Shown here: positions 15,299 through 22,293 of the stretch, piece after piece | Position numbering within the stretch: the stretch's first letter is position 1 | How the letters are laid out: every line of letters starts with the position of its first letter | Assembly: GCA_964423225.1 (NCBI GenBank) | Contig: CAYREE010000019.1 | Span: 1 to 23,489, forward strand | Direction of reading: 5' to 3' | Source of the DNA: CAYREE01 sp964423225 | Lineage (GTDB): Archaea > Altiarchaeota > Altiarchaeia > IMC4 > SCGC-AAA252-I15 | DNA: 23,489 nucleotides | The notes under the pieces: generated by a model | Seen by the model: only the letters and a program-made list of their open reading frames with translations | What the model was told of the DNA's origin: nothing | Databases searched by the model: none | Translations under genes and position numbers: made by a program

Positions 15299-15995
15299 GA
15301 TTTATCACCTCACCTACAAGCAACACAGCAGGTGCCTTGACATTAGAATTAATAGTGATTTCCTCGATTGTTCCTATTGTACCAAAGATCATTCTGGATT
15401 CTGGTAGCGTAGTCCTTTCAATGAACATGCAGGGAGTGTCATCAGCTCTTCCTCTTTTGCGGAGAGCCTTGATGATATTCTTAATGTTTTTCACACCCAT
15501 CAGGTATACCAGGGTTTTACAATCCGGGGCTTCGATTTCCGCTTCTGGGTCTTTGAGCCTTCCAGTGACTATCCCCAAAGAAGTGTACTTATTTTTTATT
15601 GTCAAGGGTATTCCAACACTTTCAGGGCCTGCAATAGCAGATGTGACACCGGGTATTACCTCATATTCTATTTCATTTTCTTTCAGATGCCTTGCCTCTT
15701 CGATGCCTCTGCTAAAGATGAATGGATCCCCTCCCTTTAACCTGACTATAAAATCATGCTTTTTTGACATATTCACTAATAGATCATTGATTTCATCCTG
15801 CTCCAAAAGGTGAATACCATCCGATTTTCCAACGCAAATCTTTTCACATTCCGGTTTGCAATAGTCCAACAACCGTATATTAGACAAGAAATCATACAAA
15901 ACACAATCCGCATTCCTGAGCGCATTGTATCCCTTAAGGGTAATCAGTTCAATATCCCCTGGTCCCGCTCCTACGATAAATACTCTTCCAGACAT
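15285..15995 (-). CDS. Uroporphyrinogen-III C-methyltransferase (SUMT)
   Basis: The 236-residue protein shows the SUMT/CobA motifs: VFIVGAGPGDIELITLKG (5-22), VRLKGGDPFIFSRGIEEA (about 89-106), VIPGVTSAIAGPESVGIPLT and YLMGV. It transfers two methyl groups from SAM to uroporphyrinogen III, giving precorrin-2. The open frame reaches a TTG at 16010. The ATG at 15995 is preferred because GGAGG at 16003-16007 is eight bases upstream and MSGRVFIVGAG is a typical N-terminus. It starts one base after the stop of the triple-fusion gene, whose N-terminal domain would then oxidise precorrin-2. A CysG-type fusion is therefore split here, with the two halves recombined with other partners. Confidence 0.93.
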   Translation of the reverse strand: MSGRVFIVGAGPGDIELITLKGYNALRNADCVLYDFLSNIRLLDYCKPECEKICVGKSDGIHLLEQDEINDLLVNMSKKHDFIVRLKGGDPFIFSRGIEEARHLKENEIEYEVIPGVTSAIAGPESVGIPLTIKNKYTSLGIVTGRLKDPEAEIEAPDCKTLVYLMGVKNIKNIIKALRKRGRADDTPCMFIERTTLPESRMIFGTIGTIEEITINSNVKAPAVLLVGEVINHAIN

Positions 15996-15996
15996 T

Positions 15997-18051
15997 TTAA
16001 GCGCCTCCAAAAATATTTAATAGGTCGGTTCTATCCCGCCTTATCTGTACAGCCAGCCTTCCCTGTAAAGGATCCGGGGAGATAATATCCAATGGCAAAA
16101 CATCTGATATGCGATCTGTGAGGCCTAGGCGAATTAAGGCGGCATGTGCTATTACTATCGCGTCGTAATCTCCATTATCCAGTTGTTCGAGTCTTTCATC
16201 TATGTTACCTCTTATGTCTTTTACAACAAGGTCTCTCCGATAGTCTACAATAGCTTCTGCCCGCCTATGGCTACTAGTCCCTACTATGCTCGTAGCAGGC
16301 AGTGTTCTTAGGCTGTAATTTTTTCGGTATACGATGCAATCAAATGGGCTGATAGAGGGGGTTATGTTAGCAGTGATCAAATCATCTGGTAGGTCATCTT
16401 CCAAGTCTTTTGCACTATGTATCGCTATGTCAATTTCACCCTCCATAAGTTTTTCCTCGATCTCTCTTGTAAAAAAATCCGGGTCTGAAACCTGAGTCAG
16501 TGGCGTGGACTTGTCCTTATCGCCCCGTGTAATTATTTTTTCGACTTTGAAATTGTAGTTAGGATATTGTTTTTGGAATTCTTCGGTTTGTTTTAATGCA
16601 AGAGCACTGCCTCTTGTACCTATTTTAAATGTTTCGCCTTCACCGTTGCCAGTTAGTGTGTTAAGCAGGAATGATATGTCCGCTACACATGATTCTCGGA
16701 TTTCACGGGATGAATCACGATATGGTTTGAAAAATTCATCCATAGAATCAAGATCGTAATAATCAATACCCAACTTTGAAGACGATTTTGTGTCAACATC
16801 TCTTGGAATGGATAAATCAAATATTGTTAGTCTCTTGTCCCTTTTTTCCAAGATAGTTGATAGGCGCTTATTGTTAAGAATCCTAGAGGGGGCTGAAGTC
16901 GCGCAAACCAAAAAGTCAGCATCTAAGAGTATGTCTTCCAACTCGTTTAGTGTATGTGCTTTTCCATTTGATTTCTTGGCTAATCTTTGAGCTTTGCTTA
17001 TTTTTTTCTGTGATATAAAATGCGGTTCTATGTTACCATATTCCAGGTTGGCGAATAATTCTGCTACTTTCCCAGTCCCCAATATGAAAACTGAGGAGGC
17101 TCCGTCAGGTTCTTCTTTTTTTGAAATAACCTCCTGGACAATATCTGCAATAGTGATATTAACGTTTGGGAACCCATAGAATTTGCGGATTTCCTGGGCT
17201 GTTGAGAGGCTTTTCTCAACTAAATTCTTCAAGGAATTATTGATACCTTCAAACTGGTCCTTCCACAGAACAAGTTGAGCCAAGATTTGCTGTTCTGCAA
17301 AAAGCTGGGAATTCAGACCGCTGGCCAACAGACAAAGATGTTGGAATACATTGGAGGTCCCGGATAAAAAATATCCGTAATCTTTAAAGAGGGGGAATTC
17401 TTCCAGGATTGATTTTCGATTTTTATTTGCATGGTCAACATCTTTTGCTTGCCCGTATATTTCAATTCTGTTACAAGTCGTCAATAGTTCACAGCACATG
17501 TCTTTTTCTAAAAGGAAGTCTTTAACCTCCCTTTTCTTTAACAATATCTCTTCGCGGACATCAATTGACGCTGTCTTGAAATCAACGCCCAGACAGAAAA
17601 AAAGACTGCTTTTATCCAATGACAAGTATGTTTCAGACATATTTCTGTAAAAAACGGATTTTCTCACGTTTTCTCCCTGAGAATCAATGGCAACAGTCAT
17701 GCCTATTGATCGGGTTATTGCAGGGGAGATAAAATCGCAATTATTCTTATCATCAGCTACGTTCACTAATATCCTTCTTTTTCGGGCATGTTTTAGGACT
17801 TCTTGGTTTATTTTAGGATCGTTTGTACATGCATATACCAGGAAAAAACCCGCATCAAGGATATCCGGGATAAATACTCCTTTTATGGCTGATATTCCAA
17901 GGTCGAATAATTCTTTCTTTATTTCTGGTGCAAAAACTGTGATGTTTCTTGTGAATTTTACCAAGGTTTTTATCTTATGCAGAGCTACATTCCCGCCCCC
18001 TACAACCAGGATGGGCTTATCCTTTATGTTTATAGATATTGGTAAAAACAT
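15997..18051 (-). CDS. Triple fusion: precorrin-2 dehydrogenase (Met8/SirC-like), glutamyl-tRNA reductase (HemA) and HemC lacking domain 3
   Basis: Numbering is from the ATG at 18051 (684 aa); an extension to TTG at 18078 has no support. Residues 1-145 are a siroheme-synthase N-terminal domain: NAD loop VVGGGNVALHK (16-26) and NVADDKNNCDF (97-107), which has the Asp used by CysG/Met8. Residues about 150-464 are glutamyl-tRNA reductase: catalytic Cys193 in TTCNRIEIYG, LASGLNSQLFAEQQILAQ (242-259) and a nucleotide site VFILGTGKVAELF (321-333). Its C-terminal dimerisation domain looks strongly shortened. Residues 474-684 are hydroxymethylbilane synthase domains 1-2: IGTRGSALALKQ (477-488), IHSAKDLEDDLP (544-555) and RGNIDERLEQL. 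The protein ends 20 residues after PLQGRLAVQIR, so domain 3 with the Cys that binds the dipyrromethane cofactor is missing. No frameshifted remnant follows, because the next gene starts one base later. Confidence 0.92.
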   Translation of the reverse strand: MFLPISINIKDKPILVVGGGNVALHKIKTLVKFTRNITVFAPEIKKELFDLGISAIKGVFIPDILDAGFFLVYACTNDPKINQEVLKHARKRRILVNVADDKNNCDFISPAITRSIGMTVAIDSQGENVRKSVFYRNMSETYLSLDKSSLFFCLGVDFKTASIDVREEILLKKREVKDFLLEKDMCCELLTTCNRIEIYGQAKDVDHANKNRKSILEEFPLFKDYGYFLSGTSNVFQHLCLLASGLNSQLFAEQQILAQLVLWKDQFEGINNSLKNLVEKSLSTAQEIRKFYGFPNVNITIADIVQEVISKKEEPDGASSVFILGTGKVAELFANLEYGNIEPHFISQKKISKAQRLAKKSNGKAHTLNELEDILLDADFLVCATSAPSRILNNKRLSTILEKRDKRLTIFDLSIPRDVDTKSSSKLGIDYYDLDSMDEFFKPYRDSSREIRESCVADISFLLNTLTGNGEGETFKIGTRGSALALKQTEEFQKQYPNYNFKVEKIITRGDKDKSTPLTQVSDPDFFTREIEEKLMEGEIDIAIHSAKDLEDDLPDDLITANITPSISPFDCIVYRKNYSLRTLPATSIVGTSSHRRAEAIVDYRRDLVVKDIRGNIDERLEQLDNGDYDAIVIAHAALIRLGLTDRISDVLPLDIISPDPLQGRLAVQIRRDRTDLLNIFGGA

Positions 18052-18061
18052 TGTTCTCTCT

Positions 18062-19894
18062 TTAGATGTAATATTCAACAGGGATTATCTCATTTTTTTC
18101 TAAAAACCTGGATATTTCCTTGACTGCCTTATTTGGGTCTTCATGCGCATTAAGAAACATGTCTGGTTTAAATTTATTGAACTGTTTTTCGCCTACTTGG
18201 ATGACCATGATCTCGTTTGGCTGATTAAGGAGGGACAGATTTTCAATATCATAGTCGTCTAGATCATGGATTGCTGTGATAAATAATTGTCCTGCTTCGG
18301 TCATGATACGAGCTAACTCTCCCAAGTGCCTTAGAAAATCATCTCTGCTTTCAAGGCCTTTAGATACATCAGAGTCTAGGCCATGTAATACGCTTGAGAG
18401 GCCAAGGTAGAACACTTTTTTCCCTTGGCGAAATAGGTAGTGTTCTAGTTCTTTTGCAATGGGGCGTTTCCCAGAATTGGGGAGTCCGCATAGTACGATA
18501 AATTTGGATTTGTGTTTGAATACTTGATTTCGATTGTCTGGGGTTATCAGGCCGCGATCCCACACTGCTTCCCTTTGTTGTATGTGTCTTTCTAGTAATG
18601 AAGTTTCTGTTTGGATAGCTTCTAGAATTATTCCGCCTCCTGCAATCTCATAATTATCCACGATAACAAAACGTCCCATTCCTTTAATATCTTGTGCCAA
18701 ATCGAATGCAAATGGTTTGACTGTCTCAAATACCGCTTCTGCGACGTCGTGGCGGTCTACTTGCTCTTTGTTTTGTATGGTATTTAGTTCTGATGCGTCG
18801 ACGATCTTGTTTATCTCAACAAGTTTTACGCTTAATCGTGCTGTTGCAATCTTTAGTTTGTATTTTTTATTTTTTATCAATGGTGTTCTTCCCATCCAGA
18901 GGATGTTTGCTTTGAACCTGGAGCTAACATTGGGCGGGGTATCATGTTTTTTTACCATTACTTCTCCAGGGCGGATGTATACCTGGGGCTCAATTGTAAA
19001 ACCTATTGCTTCATATGTATGAGCCACTGGATCAGTAGGGGCATTGAATCGCTCGATATTTTTTATGCGGCTTTCTTTTTCCGAGGGTAAAAATATGATA
19101 TTGTCTCCGACTTTTATGCTTCCTGATTTTACTGTTCCCGAAAATATTCGTCGGTCATCGTCTTCTTCTGTAAACCGGTATATGTCTTGTATAGGAAATC
19201 GAAATGGTTTTTGTTCTAGGTCCTTTTCCTTTGAGAATGCGTCAAGTTGCTCTAAAACCGTATTACCTTCATACCAGGGCATATTAGTTGATTTTTCTAC
19301 TATTATGTCTCCTTCACGCGCGCTTATCGGGATAAATGACGCGGGGTGAACGTTAATTGACTTTAAAAAGTCAGTATATTCACTCACTATATTTTTGAAA
19401 TAATGTTCACTATAGCCAACCAAGTCCATTTTATTCACTAATATACTAATCTGACTGATGCCAAGCAGGGATAGTAGATATCCGTGACGTTTGGAATTTT
19501 CTTGGATGCCCTCGTTTGCGTCAATCACAAGTAGTGCTGCTTCTGCATGCGCTGCGCCCGTCACCATATTTTTTAAGAATTCTATGTGTCCTGGGGCGTC
19601 GAATATGATGTAGTTTCGCTTATCTGTTTTAAAAAAGGATCTTGCACTATCGATGGTTATCCCCTGAGATTGTTCATCTTTTAATGCATCCAGTAAAAAC
19701 GCATATTCAAATGGTTTTGAGTTGTTCGCGCACTTTTTTTTGACTTGATCTAGTTTTCCCTCTGGCAGTGAATTTGTGTTAGCGTAGAGTCTGCCTATGA
19801 CAGTGCTTTTTCCGTGGTCAACGTGCCCGACAATAACGATCGTCATCTGTTCTTTTGAATTCTTCATTTTTTTACTCATATCTTCTCTTTTCAC
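18062..19894 (-). CDS. cysN: Sulfate adenylyltransferase GTPase subunit fused to a degenerate APS kinase domain (CysN/C)
   Basis: The 610-residue protein begins with an EF-Tu-like GTPase: G1 GHVDHGKST (23-31), G3 DAPGH (99-103) and G4 NKMD (154-157), followed by two beta-barrel domains to about residue 440. With CysD it makes APS from ATP and sulfate, driven by GTP hydrolysis. The last ~140 residues align with APS kinase, but the P-loop reads GLPNSGKRP (470-478), with Arg where Ser or Thr belongs. The segment that should read DGDNVRHGL reads LGLSSVLHGL, losing the catalytic Asp, so kinase activity is unlikely. The start is a GTG at 19894 with GGAGG six bases upstream, overlapping the cysD stop as GTGA. 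An upstream ATG at 19909 would lie inside the ribosome binding site. Confidence 0.93.
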   Translation of the reverse strand: MKREDMSKKMKNSKEQMTIVIVGHVDHGKSTVIGRLYANTNSLPEGKLDQVKKKCANNSKPFEYAFLLDALKDEQSQGITIDSARSFFKTDKRNYIIFDAPGHIEFLKNMVTGAAHAEAALLVIDANEGIQENSKRHGYLLSLLGISQISILVNKMDLVGYSEHYFKNIVSEYTDFLKSINVHPASFIPISAREGDIIVEKSTNMPWYEGNTVLEQLDAFSKEKDLEQKPFRFPIQDIYRFTEEDDDRRIFSGTVKSGSIKVGDNIIFLPSEKESRIKNIERFNAPTDPVAHTYEAIGFTIEPQVYIRPGEVMVKKHDTPPNVSSRFKANILWMGRTPLIKNKKYKLKIATARLSVKLVEINKIVDASELNTIQNKEQVDRHDVAEAVFETVKPFAFDLAQDIKGMGRFVIVDNYEIAGGGIILEAIQTETSLLERHIQQREAVWDRGLITPDNRNQVFKHKSKFIVLCGLPNSGKRPIAKELEHYLFRQGKKVFYLGLSSVLHGLDSDVSKGLESRDDFLRHLGELARIMTEAGQLFITAIHDLDDYDIENLSLLNQPNEIMVIQVGEKQFNKFKPDMFLNAHEDPNKAVKEISRFLEKNEIIPVEYYI

Positions 19895-20772
19895 ATGTAT
19901 CCTCCACATCTTAGGGTCTCCAATCCGCCGCCATCTTCCTTATCCTGTGCCCTTCCAGACCTTTCAGATATATCTGCGAATTTCCCGTTTCTTAGTTCTT
20001 CGATGATGTCTTCAATGCTTCTGGCATTGGATTCAACAGGCCCTGTGCAGGGGGCGCATCCAATTGACCGATAGCGGTTTCCATCACCCTGATCGAGATA
20101 AAGTGGGATTATTGGGATTTTTTCTCTATGGATGTACTCCCAGATGTTTAGTTCGGTCCAGTCCAATAGCGGGTGGATTCGGATGTGGGTTCCGGGTGCG
20201 AAGTCCGTCTTGTATTGATTCCACATTTCGGGAGGTTGTTCCCCAACATCCCAGTCGCTTTCCTTGTCTCTAGGGGAGAAGTATCTCTCCTTGGAACGTG
20301 ATCCTTCCTCATCCGCTCGCACACCCACTATCACTCCAGTATATGCTTCTGTATTTTCATCGACTAGGTATTTGTCCTTCTTGTGGTCAAACCTGTAGCG
20401 TGGCCATTCTCCTGAAATTGTGTGGCGCAGGGCTTCGCTTTTAAGTTTTTTACAGCAGGTGATCCTGTCAACATTACCATCGGGGAATGTCTGTTTTTTT
20501 TCTAGAGCTACCTTGTTTTCTCCATAGATGATATTAAGTTTCCACTCTCTTGCGATGTTATCCCTGTATTTTATCATTTCAGGGATTTTGAAATGCGTGT
20601 CGATATGAACCAGTGGCATTGGGACATGTCCAAAGAATGCTTTTCTGGCTAGCCATAGCAATACTGTGCTGTCTTTTCCAATAGACCAAAGCATTGCCAG
20701 GTTTTTAAATTCCCGGTATGCTTCCCGCAATATGTAGACGCTGTTTGCCTCTAGTTTACTAAGTTCGTCCAT
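19891..20772 (-). CDS. cysD: Sulfate adenylyltransferase subunit 2 (CysD)
   Basis: The 293-residue protein belongs to the PP-loop ATP pyrophosphatases: SIGKDST at 30-36, LVHIDTHFKIPEMIKYRD, VGVRADEEGSRSKERYFSPRD and the C-terminal IGCAPCTGPVES and SGRAQDKEDGGGLETLRCGGYM all match CysD. The length agrees with the family (about 300). It adenylates sulfate to APS and requires the GTPase CysN, encoded next with a 4-base overlap. The CysD/CysN pair is the bacterial type of ATP sulfurylase, while most archaea have the single-subunit Sat, so horizontal acquisition is plausible. It lies 20 bases downstream of cysH. Confidence 0.95.
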   Translation of the reverse strand: MDELSKLEANSVYILREAYREFKNLAMLWSIGKDSTVLLWLARKAFFGHVPMPLVHIDTHFKIPEMIKYRDNIAREWKLNIIYGENKVALEKKQTFPDGNVDRITCCKKLKSEALRHTISGEWPRYRFDHKKDKYLVDENTEAYTGVIVGVRADEEGSRSKERYFSPRDKESDWDVGEQPPEMWNQYKTDFAPGTHIRIHPLLDWTELNIWEYIHREKIPIIPLYLDQGDGNRYRSIGCAPCTGPVESNARSIEDIIEELRNGKFADISERSGRAQDKEDGGGLETLRCGGYM

Positions 20773-20792
20773 CTTTTAACCCATATCATTTG

Positions 20793-21506
20793 TTAGGATC
20801 TTCTTTTATGAAGACCGCATTCTTTATGCTCCGGTGATTCCCACCACCATCTTCCCGCTCTAGCGTCCTCGCCCGCTCTAATGGTTCGAGTGCAAGGTAC
20901 ACAACCCATACTAATGTATCCCTCATTGTGCAAAGGATTTATTGGAGTCTGGTTTGAGTTTATGTAGTCCCAGACTTGTTCATCTGTCCAGTCGATGAGG
21001 GGATTTAGCTTTACTAAGTTGAAGTTCTCATCCCATTCTATGTTCTTTAGGTCATCCCGGGTGACTGATTGCTCTCGTCTAAGACCGCATATCCAGGCAG
21101 TTACAGTGGATAGTTTGCGTTTTAAGGGTTTGACCTTTCGTAAGTAGCAGCAGTTTTTTCTTTTTTCTATACTTTCATAAAAAGAGTTTAGACCTTGCTT
21201 GCTTGTTAATCCTTCAATATCCTGTTGGTTTGGGAATAATACTTCATATTTAAAATCGAATTTTTCCATTGTCTGATCCATTAGGGTGTATGTTTGCTGA
21301 TGTAGCCGGCCTGTGTCAATTGTGAATATTGAGACATCTTTGTTGATTTGCCTTAGCATTTGTGTAAGGATCTGATCTTCAATACCCATGCTTGAGGCAA
21401 ATGTGATGTTTTTAGCCCCAAATCTAATGATCGCCCATTTTATAATTTCTATAGAGGAATATCCTTCCACGATCGTTTGAAGCTCCTTAACGTCTTTTTT
21501 TTCCAT
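20793..21506 (-). CDS. cysH: APS reductase, 4Fe-4S type (CysH)
   Basis: The 237-residue protein is a PAPS/APS reductase: TFASSMGIEDQILTQM (35-50), FTIDTGRLHQQTY (61-73), the Cys pair KNCCYLRKVKPLKR (Cys119-Cys120), GCVPCTR (Cys202, Cys205) and the catalytic C-terminal ECGLH (Cys230). The Cys pair plus CxxC bind a 4Fe-4S cluster and mark enzymes that reduce APS directly to sulfite and AMP, with electrons from thioredoxin. PAPS-specific CysH lacks these cysteines. The frame reaches an ATG at 21557, but that lies only 7 bases below the TATA box (21564-21571) and upstream of the expected transcription start (near 21542). The ATG at 21506 begins the conserved sequence, with a ~36-nt leader. It is the first gene of the eight-gene operon. 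Confidence 0.93.
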   Translation of the reverse strand: MEKKDVKELQTIVEGYSSIEIIKWAIIRFGAKNITFASSMGIEDQILTQMLRQINKDVSIFTIDTGRLHQQTYTLMDQTMEKFDFKYEVLFPNQQDIEGLTSKQGLNSFYESIEKRKNCCYLRKVKPLKRKLSTVTAWICGLRREQSVTRDDLKNIEWDENFNLVKLNPLIDWTDEQVWDYINSNQTPINPLHNEGYISMGCVPCTRTIRAGEDARAGRWWWESPEHKECGLHKRRS

Positions 21507-21546
21507 TTTTAGACACAAACCACAATTATTAATTAAATCTATGGAT

Positions 21547-21561
21547 ATACTAGACATTCAG
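21547..21561. promoter_or_regulatory. Candidate Rrf2 operator at the cysH promoter
   Basis: ATACTAGACATTCAG occupies the space between the TATA box and the expected transcription start of the cysH operon. A 15-base copy with one difference stands at 22096-22110 next to the rrf2 promoter. Its position would allow repression by blocking transcription initiation. The function is inferred from position and sharing. Confidence 0.55.
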
Positions 21562-21563
21562 TG

Positions 21564-21571
21564 TATATAAA
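21564..21571 (-). promoter_or_regulatory. TATA box of the cysH operon
   Basis: On the minus strand TTTATATA at 21571-21564 is a consensus archaeal TATA box about 60 bases before the cysH ATG at 21506. No comparable promoter is seen inside the operon, whose genes overlap or lie within 20 bases, so it probably drives all eight genes. Confidence 0.7.
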
Positions 21572-21609
21572 TTGACAGTATTTTTAGAAAGTGAGGGAGT
21601 TTATTTTCT

Positions 21610-22059
21610 TTAGATGTGGTATACTAATTCGTTTTTTTTGTTTTCAAACGATTTCATTTTTTTAACTAGATCGCTTAATCGTATTGATTCTAGTTTAGCG
21701 GCCATGGTTTTTCCAAGGTCCTGCCATACGTCTCTCATAACGCAAATGGCAGTCATCTCACATGAGTCCTTATCTGAGACGCAATGGACAAAGTTAAAAT
21801 CCTCATCTAGAGCCAACATTACTTCCTTTAAGTTGATTTCTTTAGGATTCCGGGCCAGAACATATCCTCCATTGACTCCCCTAAATGAATGGATGAGTCC
21901 CGCAGACTTCAAGGGGACAATAATCTGACTGATATACTTTTCTGAGATTCTTTCTTGTTTTCCAATGTTTTGCAGAGACAATGGTTTCCCAGCATTATAA
22001 TGATATGCTATCCGGATAATAATCCTAAAACCATACCTGATACGCGTAGATAATTTCAT
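21610..22059 (-). CDS. Rrf2-family (IscR/NsrR/CymR-like) transcriptional regulator with three Cys
   Basis: The protein (149 residues from the ATG at 22059) has the Rrf2 layout: MKLSTRIRYGFRIIIRIAY at the start, winged-HTH helices QNIGKQERISEKYISQIIVPLKSAGLIHSFRGVNGGYVLAR, a helix ...LKEVMLAL, then three Cys spaced C-x6-C-x5-C (HCVSDKDSCEMTAICVM), as in IscR and NsrR where they hold an Fe-S cluster. The regulator could thus sense Fe-S status, sulfide or redox state. The frame also has ATG at 22068, but MKLSTR is the usual family N-terminus. It is encoded upstream of the sulfate operon on the same strand, 51-100 bases from it, with its own promoter. A shared 15-base motif near both promoters makes it the likely controller of the operon. 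Confidence 0.92.
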   Translation of the reverse strand: MKLSTRIRYGFRIIIRIAYHYNAGKPLSLQNIGKQERISEKYISQIIVPLKSAGLIHSFRGVNGGYVLARNPKEINLKEVMLALDEDFNFVHCVSDKDSCEMTAICVMRDVWQDLGKTMAAKLESIRLSDLVKKMKSFENKKNELVYHI

Positions 22060-22095
22060 ACCAACCATACCATATTAACATTAAAATCTATAAAA

Positions 22096-22110
22096 ATACT
22101 AGAGATTCAG
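22096..22110. promoter_or_regulatory. Candidate Rrf2 operator at the rrf2 promoter
   Basis: ATACTAGAGATTCAG lies just upstream (on the minus strand) of a TATA-like TTTTTATAG (22087-22095), which is about 30 bases before the rrf2 start. It matches 14 of 15 bases of the cysH-promoter copy at 21547-21561. This suggests autoregulation. Confidence 0.5.
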
Positions 22111-22140
22111 AGCTCCTGTAATCATGCAAAAAAGATTTTA

Positions 22141-22232
22141 GGCCAAGATGAGACGCTCAGAACAGCTTATGCTGTTCTGGTGCACTGGAAAGCTTCGCTT
22201 TCCATGTGTTCGAACTCACGACCTTTCTTGGC
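22141..22232 (+). ncRNA. Unrecognised structured element, copy 1 (three-way junction)
   Basis: Outer stem GCCAAGA (22142-22148) pairs with TCTTGGC (22226-22232), and inner stem TGAG (22149-22152) with CTCA (22215-22218). Inside lie hairpin P2 (CGC 22154-22156, bulged T, CAGAACAG 22158-22165 paired with CTGTTCTG 22172-22179, then GTG 22180-22182) and hairpin P3 (CAC 22183-22185, TGGAAAGC 22186-22193 paired with GCTTTCCA 22197-22204, bulged T, GTG 22206-22208). A strand TTCGAA (22209-22214) then returns to the inner stem. The G-U pair in P2 (22155 with 22181) would be a C-A mismatch in the complement, which favours plus-strand RNA. It resembles no RNA family I know. It is not a tRNA, although the 7-bp outer stem and TTCGAAC look tRNA-like. 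Confidence 0.6.
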
Positions 22233-22262
22233 AGTTTCGCTTAATTCATTCAAATTATTTGA

Positions 22263-22270
22263 TTTTATAT
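22263..22270 (+). promoter_or_regulatory. TATA box of the gene starting at 22294
   Basis: TTTTATAT lies 24-31 bases before the GTG at 22294, predicting a leaderless transcript. This places structured element copy 1 upstream of the promoter, so it would not be part of this mRNA unless transcription reads through from an earlier start. Confidence 0.45.
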
Positions 22271-22293
22271 CGAGGTCTTCATATCTTTTAATT

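Noticed and set aside
16996..18051. Separate hemA and siroheme-synthase genes with a frameshift between domains
   Set aside because: The frame is continuous through all three domains, with no stop or shift and no internal ribosome binding site, so a true fusion is the simpler reading.
21507..21557. Upstream ATG of cysH at 21557
   Set aside because: It lies only 7 bases from the TATA box, upstream of the expected transcription start, so it would not be in the mRNA.
22141..22232. tRNA gene (7-bp outer stem and TTCGAAC motif)
   Set aside because: The TTCGAAC segment does not form a 5-bp T-stem directly before the 3' acceptor strand, there is no D-loop GG or anticodon arm of normal size, and extra bases separate the parts. 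The second copy has only a 4-bp outer stem.
22180..22293. N-terminal extension of the protein starting at 22294
   Set aside because: It would translate the structured element and the promoter region. The sequence looks non-protein, and a TATA box fits a GTG start at 22294.
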